From: Mesorhizobium loti
Lineage (GTDB): Bacteria; Pseudomonadota; Alphaproteobacteria; Rhizobiales; Rhizobiaceae
Assembly: GCF_003148495.1 (NCBI RefSeq)
Contig: NZ_QGGH01000019.1
Coordinates: 1-64,000 of the forward strand
Direction: 5' to 3'
Length of the DNA: 64,000 bases
Shown here: piece after piece, positions 59,855 through 64,000 of the stretch
Numbering within the stretch: position 1 is the first letter of the stretch
Layout: every line of letters starts with the position of its first letter
Made by a program: the position numbers and the translations under genes
Notes under the pieces: model-generated
What the model was told of the DNA's origin: nothing
Databases searched by the model: none
The model's input: only the letters and a program-made list of their open reading frames with translations

Positions 59855-60415
59855 ATGTTGGAAATCCCGGAAGATCGATGCGAGCGCCATCGTCTGTTCA
59901 AGGCTATCGACGATGCCTTCAAGGCCGGCGACTTCGACGGCCTCGGCGTGGCCTTGGGCGGCTCGCCCTGCTGGTTCGACGAGCGCATGCCGTTCGAATT
60001 CGGCCTTGGCCATCCGCTGGAATATGCGATCTATTGGAGCCCGGTCGGCTTCATCTCGACCCTGCTGGATGCCGGCTCGGATCCGAACTATCAGGATCAT
60101 GGCGGGTTTCCGTCGATCATTGCGGCGCTGTCCACCGACCGGGCAGACAGGCTGGACATCGTGCGGGTGTTGATCGACGGCGGTGCTGACCCCGACATGC
60201 GGGGCGTCAACGACTGGACGCCGCTTCACTATTCGGTGGCCATCCGCAGTGTCGATGCGATCCGCCTGCTTTTGGCAGCGGGCGCCGACCCGGCGCTCGA
60301 AACCCGCATCGATGACTACAGGACAGCCATCGAGGAAGCCGAGATTGCCGGTTTTGAAGCCGGTGCTTCATTGCTGCGCGACGCGATTGCCGGGCGCAGC
60401 TCCAACGGACAGTGA
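59855..60415 (+). CDS. Ankyrin-repeat protein
   Basis: A 186-residue protein. One canonical ankyrin repeat is clear (DWTPLHYSVAIRSVDAIRLL, then AAGADP), with a second imperfect one before it (GGFPSIIAALSTDRADRLDI, then GGADPD) and a third at FISTLLDAGSDPN. The N-terminus (RHRLFKAIDDAFKAGDFDGL) is helical and without a signal peptide. It should be a cytoplasmic protein-binding module; its partner is unknown. The ATG at 59855 is preferred over the adjacent GTG at 59852. It converges on the gamma-carbonic anhydrase gene. Confidence 0.8.
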   Translation: MLEIPEDRCERHRLFKAIDDAFKAGDFDGLGVALGGSPCWFDERMPFEFGLGHPLEYAIYWSPVGFISTLLDAGSDPNYQDHGGFPSIIAALSTDRADRLDIVRVLIDGGADPDMRGVNDWTPLHYSVAIRSVDAIRLLLAAGADPALETRIDDYRTAIEEAEIAGFEAGASLLRDAIAGRSSNGQ

Positions 60416-60459
60416 GTTGGGCGCAGCGAAACCATCACCGACAGGTGGCCAAGCTGACC

Positions 60460-60987
60460 TCAGACCTTCTTCAACCCCGCTTTGAAGCGCTTGCCATTGG
60501 CAACGTAATGCGCCGCCGAGCCGCGCAACCTTGCCACGGCCGCGTCGTCCAGTACCCTGATCGCCTTGGCAGGTGAGCCGACGATCAGCGAATTGTCCGG
60601 GAATTCCTTGCCTTCGGTGACCAGCGCGCCGGCGCCGACCAGCGAATTCCTGCCGATTTTCGCGCCGTTCAGCACGATGGCGCCCATGCCGATCAGGCTG
60701 TTGTCGCCGATCGTACAACCATGCAGCAAGGCGCGGTGGCCGATCGTACAGCCCTCGCCAATGGTCAGCGGAAAGCCGGGATCGGTGTGCATCACCGTAT
60801 GTTCCTGCACATTGGTGTCGGCACCGATGACGATGGGCTCATTGTCGCCGCGAATGACGGTGCCGAACCAGAAGCCGGCGTTGCGGCCGACCCTAATGTC
60901 GCCGATCAGCGTCGCATCGGGCGCGATCCAGTTTGACTCCGCATCCGCGAAGCTGGGCTCCGTTCCATCGATCGCATAAAGCGGCAT
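60460..60987 (-). CDS. Gamma-carbonic anhydrase family protein
   Basis: A 175-residue left-handed beta-helix trimeric protein. Hexapeptide repeats run through the whole sequence (VRGDNEPIVIGADTNVQEH begins just before the zinc site). Candidate zinc His residues are in QEHTVMHTDPG, and in IGHRALLHGCTIGD. Related proteins include CaiE/PaaY and the complex I-linked gamma-CA; hydration of CO2 is not established for most. The ATG at 60987 (MPLYAIDG) is standard. A membrane gene lies 20 nt upstream on the same strand. Confidence 0.9.
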   Translation of the reverse strand: MPLYAIDGTEPSFADAESNWIAPDATLIGDIRVGRNAGFWFGTVIRGDNEPIVIGADTNVQEHTVMHTDPGFPLTIGEGCTIGHRALLHGCTIGDNSLIGMGAIVLNGAKIGRNSLVGAGALVTEGKEFPDNSLIVGSPAKAIRVLDDAAVARLRGSAAHYVANGKRFKAGLKKV

Positions 60988-61007
60988 TTTTCGGTCTCCG
61001 AATCGTC

Positions 61008-61349
61008 TCAGGCTGGCAATTCGGACCCTAGGAGACGGATCGTCCATGAGGCAATGGCAAGCACGACGACGCCCAGCGCCAAGGACCAGGCAATCGCCGT
61101 GCAGCCGCAAGACATCAGTGCCCACTTGGAAATGCGGCGCTCACGTCGGGCATCGATGGCATCGTTGACCAGCATGAAAGGCCCGGCACAAGCAGTCGCG
61201 AGCAGCGAGCGCAAGACATGTGACGGCGACACATAGGGTTCGGTGAAGGCGACCTTGCGGCCCGACACCAGTTCCATGGCCGATCCAGCCAACCCGCAGG
61301 CCGTCAGCCCGACGACAAAAGCGAAGAGTGTGAGTTCCAGCGGTCCCAT
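61008..61349 (-). CDS. Small membrane protein, unknown function (113 aa)
   Basis: Helices occur at residues about 3-25 (LELTLFAFVVGLTACGLAGS) and 85-105 (IAWSLALGVVVLAIASW), with a third, weaker one near HVLRSLLATACAGPFMLVND and the charged segment DAIDARRERRISKW between. Three Cys lie near or in helices. I recognise no named family. The ATG at 61349 is chosen because the first helix follows directly. The stop is 20 nt from the start of the gamma-CA gene, so the two are likely an operon. Confidence 0.7.
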   Translation of the reverse strand: MGPLELTLFAFVVGLTACGLAGSAMELVSGRKVAFTEPYVSPSHVLRSLLATACAGPFMLVNDAIDARRERRISKWALMSCGCTAIAWSLALGVVVLAIASWTIRLLGSELPA

Positions 61350-61474
61350 CTTAACTTTCCATTTACCATGAAATTGCACAGTCGTTCCATGAAGGCTGCA
61401 AGGGCCATGCCGTGCGATGTGTGCCGCCCAGGGACAACAGAGGCGGACAGGCGGCTCGAGATCCGAGGACTGAG

Positions 61475-62206
61475 ATGAAGCAGGCAGCGCTCGCCAACGG
61501 CCCCGAACTCACGGTGGTCGATTCCAGGCTGATGAAGCGGGTGTTCTACGGGTTCGCGGCGCTGGCGCTGCTGTCGGTAGCGATCAGCCTTGGTGGCAAA
61601 TGGTTCGGCCATTCGATCGCCATGGCCGGATACACCGACGACGCAACGGTCCACCAGGTGGTGATCGCCAACAATGTCATTGCCGTGCCGGCCAACACCA
61701 TCCGTTTCGCCCAGGCCCGGCGCGACGGCATCGCTTCGCGGCTCGACCTCTATCTGCGCTATCCCCAGATGGACGGCTACAGCGAGGCCGCGCGGGACGA
61801 TTTCAACCATACGGGCACTGCCAAGAGCATCATCTTCCTGTCCTTCGAACAGCAGATGATGTCGCGTGACATGAGTGGCCGCTTCGCGCCGATCTATAGC
61901 GCGTTGATCACCCAGCCCGGCATTGCGGGACCTGGCGGCACGACGGTGTACGGTTTCAACGAGAAATCAGGCTATCTGAACGAGGTGCTGGTTGTCGGCA
62001 AACGCCCCGGCAAGGACCCGTTCGTAGCCCGTTGCCTGAGCGGGCCGAGTGCCGAGGAATCGCTGGCGCCCTGCGAGCGCGACATCCAGGTCGGCGACGA
62101 ACTCAGCCTCACCTATCGCTTCCCAAGGGAGTTTCTGGGTGATTGGCAGGCGCTCGACGCTGCAATCGCCACCGAAGCCGGGCGCGTCCTGAAGTCAGGA
62201 CATTGA
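61475..62206 (+). CDS. Membrane-anchored protein, unknown function (243 aa)
   Basis: The N-terminal 20 residues are cytoplasmic, followed by one helix (VFYGFAALALLSVAISLGG) and a periplasmic part of about 200 residues. That part includes FARDLYLRYP-like charged segments, SIIFLSFEQQMMSRDMSGRF and GPGGTTVYGFNEKSGYLNE, and two Cys (ARCLSGP and LAPCERD) that could form a disulfide. Similar proteins are frequent in rhizobia with no known role. Start at 61475 (MKQAAL) gives the single-anchor layout. It diverges from the 61008 gene. Confidence 0.72.
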   Translation: MKQAALANGPELTVVDSRLMKRVFYGFAALALLSVAISLGGKWFGHSIAMAGYTDDATVHQVVIANNVIAVPANTIRFAQARRDGIASRLDLYLRYPQMDGYSEAARDDFNHTGTAKSIIFLSFEQQMMSRDMSGRFAPIYSALITQPGIAGPGGTTVYGFNEKSGYLNEVLVVGKRPGKDPFVARCLSGPSAEESLAPCERDIQVGDELSLTYRFPREFLGDWQALDAAIATEAGRVLKSGH

Positions 62207-62260
62207 GAACGCTTCGGGAGATCCGGCTGGCCGGCCGCATGAGGCGGAGCCGGCCCAGCG

Positions 62261-62365
62261 CTAAAGCGCGTCGCGTTCGAGCGGATTCAGGCGACGCGCT
62301 TTAGATCTTTGATTTCATGCATGTCGTTGCCCCAAAAACCGGGGCCACTTTTGGGCGACATGCAT
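62261..62365. repeat. Dispersed palindromic repeat, well-preserved copy
   Basis: Two hairpins in tandem. The first has perfect 14-bp arms CTAAAGCGCGTCGC (62261-62274) and GCGACGCGCTTTAG (62291-62304). The second has arms ATGCATGTCG (62317-62326) and CGACATGCAT (62356-62365), with an inner CCCAAAA/TTTTGGG pairing. A degenerate copy is at 27532-27590. It lies between two convergent genes and could end both transcripts. Confidence 0.8.
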
Positions 62366-62377
62366 TGGACAGCTGGC

Positions 62378-62581
62378 TCAGGCCAGATCGATGTCGAGGA
62401 TCGCCATCGAGAAATTGTAGTCGCCGTCGTCCTCGTCCTTGAAGACGATGCCGAGGAATTCGTCGTCGACATAGACCTCGGCCGAATCGTCCTTGCGCGG
62501 CCGTGCCTTGACCTCGATCTTGGGGTTCTGGAAGACGCGCTTGAAATAGGCGTCCAGCTTTCTGATTTCGTCCGGCTTCAA
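62378..62581 (-). CDS. DUF3126 family protein
   Basis: A 67-residue protein matching the small DUF3126 family: KPDEIRKLDAYFKRVFQNPK at the start, KARPRKDDSAEVYVDDEFLG in the middle and SMAILDIDLA at the end. The function is unknown. The start is TTG at 62581, with GGAGAAG 6 nt upstream; no ATG exists at the family start. It lies 151 nt downstream of cysE on the same strand, a common pairing in rhizobia to my knowledge. Confidence 0.88.
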   Translation of the reverse strand: MKPDEIRKLDAYFKRVFQNPKIEVKARPRKDDSAEVYVDDEFLGIVFKDEDDGDYNFSMAILDIDLA

Positions 62582-62732
62582 CAGTCTTCTCCGATCATCG
62601 GGCTTGCTCGTTCGAACGCGCTTCTGGCACGTCGACAATGGCGATGTAAAGGCAAGCGGCCTGATAAGGCGAGACAACCACCCGCTCATGCAAGCGGCCG
62701 GAATCCGGCAGCAGGCGGCGGCCTCGTGAAAA

Positions 62733-63581
62733 TCAGATGTCGAAGCTGACGACCTGATCCATCGTCTGCGACGGCAGAAGCTGGTCCATCTGGCGCGACG
62801 GTTGATCGCAGCCGGTCTCGCCGACGACACGGGCCGGCACGCCGGCAACCGTCTTGTTGTGCGGCACTGGCGACAGCACCACCGAGCCTGCCGCGATCTT
62901 CGAGCAATGGCCGATTTCGATGTTGCCGAGGATCTTGGCGCCGGCGCCGATCAGCACGCCGTAGCGGATCTTGGGGTGACGGTCGCCGCCGGCCTTGCCG
63001 GTACCGCCTAGCGTCACGCCATGCAGGATCGACACATCGTCCTCGATGACCGCCGTCTCGCCGACCACGAGGCCGGTGGCGTGGTCGATGAAGATGCCCT
63101 TGCCGATGCGGGCGGCCGGGTTGATGTCGGTCTGGAAGACCGATGACGAGCGGCTCTGCAGATAGAGCGCGAAATCCTTGCGGCCCTGGTTCCACAGCCA
63201 ATGCGCCAGCCTATGCGTCTGGATGGCGTGGAAACCCTTGAAATAGAGCACCGGCATGATGAAGCGGTCGCAGGCTGGATCACGATCGTAATAGGCCTGG
63301 ATGTCGACGCGCACGGTCGTTGGCCAATCCTTGTCGTCGGCCAGCATCGATTTGAACGTCTGGCGGATGAGATCGGAGCCGATGTCCTGGTGGTCCAGCC
63401 GCTCGGCCAGCCGATGGATAACCGCTTCCTCCAGGCTGTCCTGGTTGAGGATGGTCGAATAGAGGAATGCGGCGAGCAGCGGGTCGCGGTTGACCGCCTC
63501 CATCGCCTCGTCGCGGATCGAACGCCAGATCGGATCGACCGGCTGCAATGCGCTGTGTCGGGAAATGCTGATGCTGTTCAT
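62733..63581 (-). CDS. cysE: Serine O-acetyltransferase
   Basis: A 282-residue enzyme that acetylates L-serine with acetyl-CoA, the committed step to cysteine. The helical N-terminal domain (residues about 15-150) begins VDPIWRSIRDEAMEAV; the C-terminal left-handed beta-helix carries the catalytic Asp and His in GKGIFIDHATGLVVGE and HGVTLGGTGK, and ends with AGVPARVVG. The last 25 residues form the cysteine-synthase-docking type tail, ending in Ile (VVSFDI), as in CysE proteins that bind CysK. The ATG at 63581 is used because the N-terminal domain begins about 15 residues later; a longer frame lacks similarity. Confidence 0.95.
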   Translation of the reverse strand: MNSISISRHSALQPVDPIWRSIRDEAMEAVNRDPLLAAFLYSTILNQDSLEEAVIHRLAERLDHQDIGSDLIRQTFKSMLADDKDWPTTVRVDIQAYYDRDPACDRFIMPVLYFKGFHAIQTHRLAHWLWNQGRKDFALYLQSRSSSVFQTDINPAARIGKGIFIDHATGLVVGETAVIEDDVSILHGVTLGGTGKAGGDRHPKIRYGVLIGAGAKILGNIEIGHCSKIAAGSVVLSPVPHNKTVAGVPARVVGETGCDQPSRQMDQLLPSQTMDQVVSFDI

Positions 63582-63728
63582 CGCCGTCTCGTCCTGCGCC
63601 CTGCCGGGCTTGCCTGTTGCGCTTGCCTGTTGTCTGGCCGCACATATAAGCCAGATCATAGCACGATTGAACTCAATTTTCCTTAGTGCTTTGTCAAATG
63701 GATTTGGTTCGCGGGAATTCAAGCAGCC

Positions 63729-64000
63729 ATGGAAAACGAACCCTTGATCGACGACGCGCTGAAAAGCGAGCTCTCAGCACTCTACCGGGCCAAGAGCCGC
63801 CACTACCACAACCTTGCCCATATCGAGGCGATGCTGGGCCTGGCAGGCGACTATCGAGGCTCGCTCGGCGATCCCGAGGCGATCGAAGCGGCGATCTGGT
63901 TCCACGATGCCATCTATGACAGCAAGGCCAAGGACAACGAGGCGCAAAGTGCTGCCCTTGCCGAGAAAAGGCTGGCGAGCCGCTCGGATCCGTCACGCCT
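63729..64000 (+). CDS. HD-domain protein, 5' part (cut by window edge)
   Basis: About 90 residues are present. The start MENEPLIDDALKSELSALYR is followed by the metal-binding segment SRHYHNLAHIEAMLGL and AIWFHDAIYDSKAKDNEAQS, where H and HD give the HD-hydrolase layout. Similar proteins of about 200 residues are predicted metal-dependent phosphohydrolases of unknown substrate. It diverges from cysE across 147 bp. The remaining half, with the last Asp ligand, lies outside the window. Confidence 0.85.
   Translation, partial: MENEPLIDDALKSELSALYRAKSRHYHNLAHIEAMLGLAGDYRGSLGDPEAIEAAIWFHDAIYDSKAKDNEAQSAALAEKRLASRSDPSR

Overview
The window is a 64-kb stretch of high-GC alphaproteobacterial chromosome, most likely Rhizobiales and close to Mesorhizobium. 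This rests on protein character and gene order (aroQ-accB-accC-aat followed by a DUF2155 gene and the complex I accessory subunit NDUFA12), BA14K-like and DUF3126 small proteins, an RNase E with an acidic insertion inside its S1 domain, and RIME-like intergenic palindromes. The genus is an inference from memory of these families, not a database result. Most of the window is core chromosome. I saw no transposase, integrase, phage gene, CRISPR array or rRNA.

Layout. 1-4.6 kb: the 5' part of tuf, a DMT permease, small envelope proteins, tRNA-Gly(UCC), tRNA-Tyr(GUA) and rlmB. 4.6-9.4 kb: a glyoxylate-to-glycerate operon (gcl, hyi, glxR) transcribed away from an IclR regulator, with a 19-bp perfect palindrome between them. 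9.4-12.5 kb: an accessory-looking patch with two paralogous exported small proteins sharing a promoter and leader, an octanucleotide tandem repeat, a 55-aa membrane protein, tRNA-Thr(UGU), an HNH-like zinc protein and a frameshifted DUF2569 gene. 12.6-24.3 kb: two convergent polyamine-type ABC importer cassettes, each with its own TetR regulator, hydrolase (metallo-beta-lactamase fold or amidase) and candidate operator. 24.9-31.9 kb: NAD kinase, a DEAD-box helicase, an OmpA-type lipoprotein, two GFA-family proteins and prfB with its programmed +1 frameshift. 32-39.6 kb: PBP1A, an N-acetylmuramoyl-L-alanine amidase and RNase E. 40-51 kb: glutaminase, an aminotransferase, an M48 chaperone-protease, a DsbA-like protein, then aroQ, accB, accC, aat, NDUFA12, panB and panC. 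51-64 kb: VanZ-like, AIM24, GNAT, gatB, a YjhX/TopAI-type toxin, a CBS protein, a rhomboid protease, PAS and tandem-PilZ proteins, a LapG-like transglutaminase-fold protease, a gamma-carbonic anhydrase, DUF3126, cysE and the start of an HD-domain gene.

How the genes work together. gcl, hyi and glxR form one pathway from glyoxylate through tartronate semialdehyde to glycerate. The two ABC cassettes look like independently regulated uptake-plus-hydrolysis modules for amine- or amide-containing solutes. mrcA and the amidase build and cut peptidoglycan. aroQ, accBC and panBC supply shikimate, malonyl-CoA and pantothenate. The PAS, PilZ and BTLCP neighbours could form a surface-adhesion control locus.

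The most interesting non-standard signals are the duplicated ECF-like promoter and hairpin leader shared by the BA14K-like and His-rich genes, a hairpin plus U-tract upstream of the rhomboid gene that suggests a small RNA or attenuator, a terminator-like hairpin just upstream of the yjhX-type gene, the mirrored ABC cassettes, and the dispersed palindromic repeats. No clearly new multi-gene system could be demonstrated from sequence alone.
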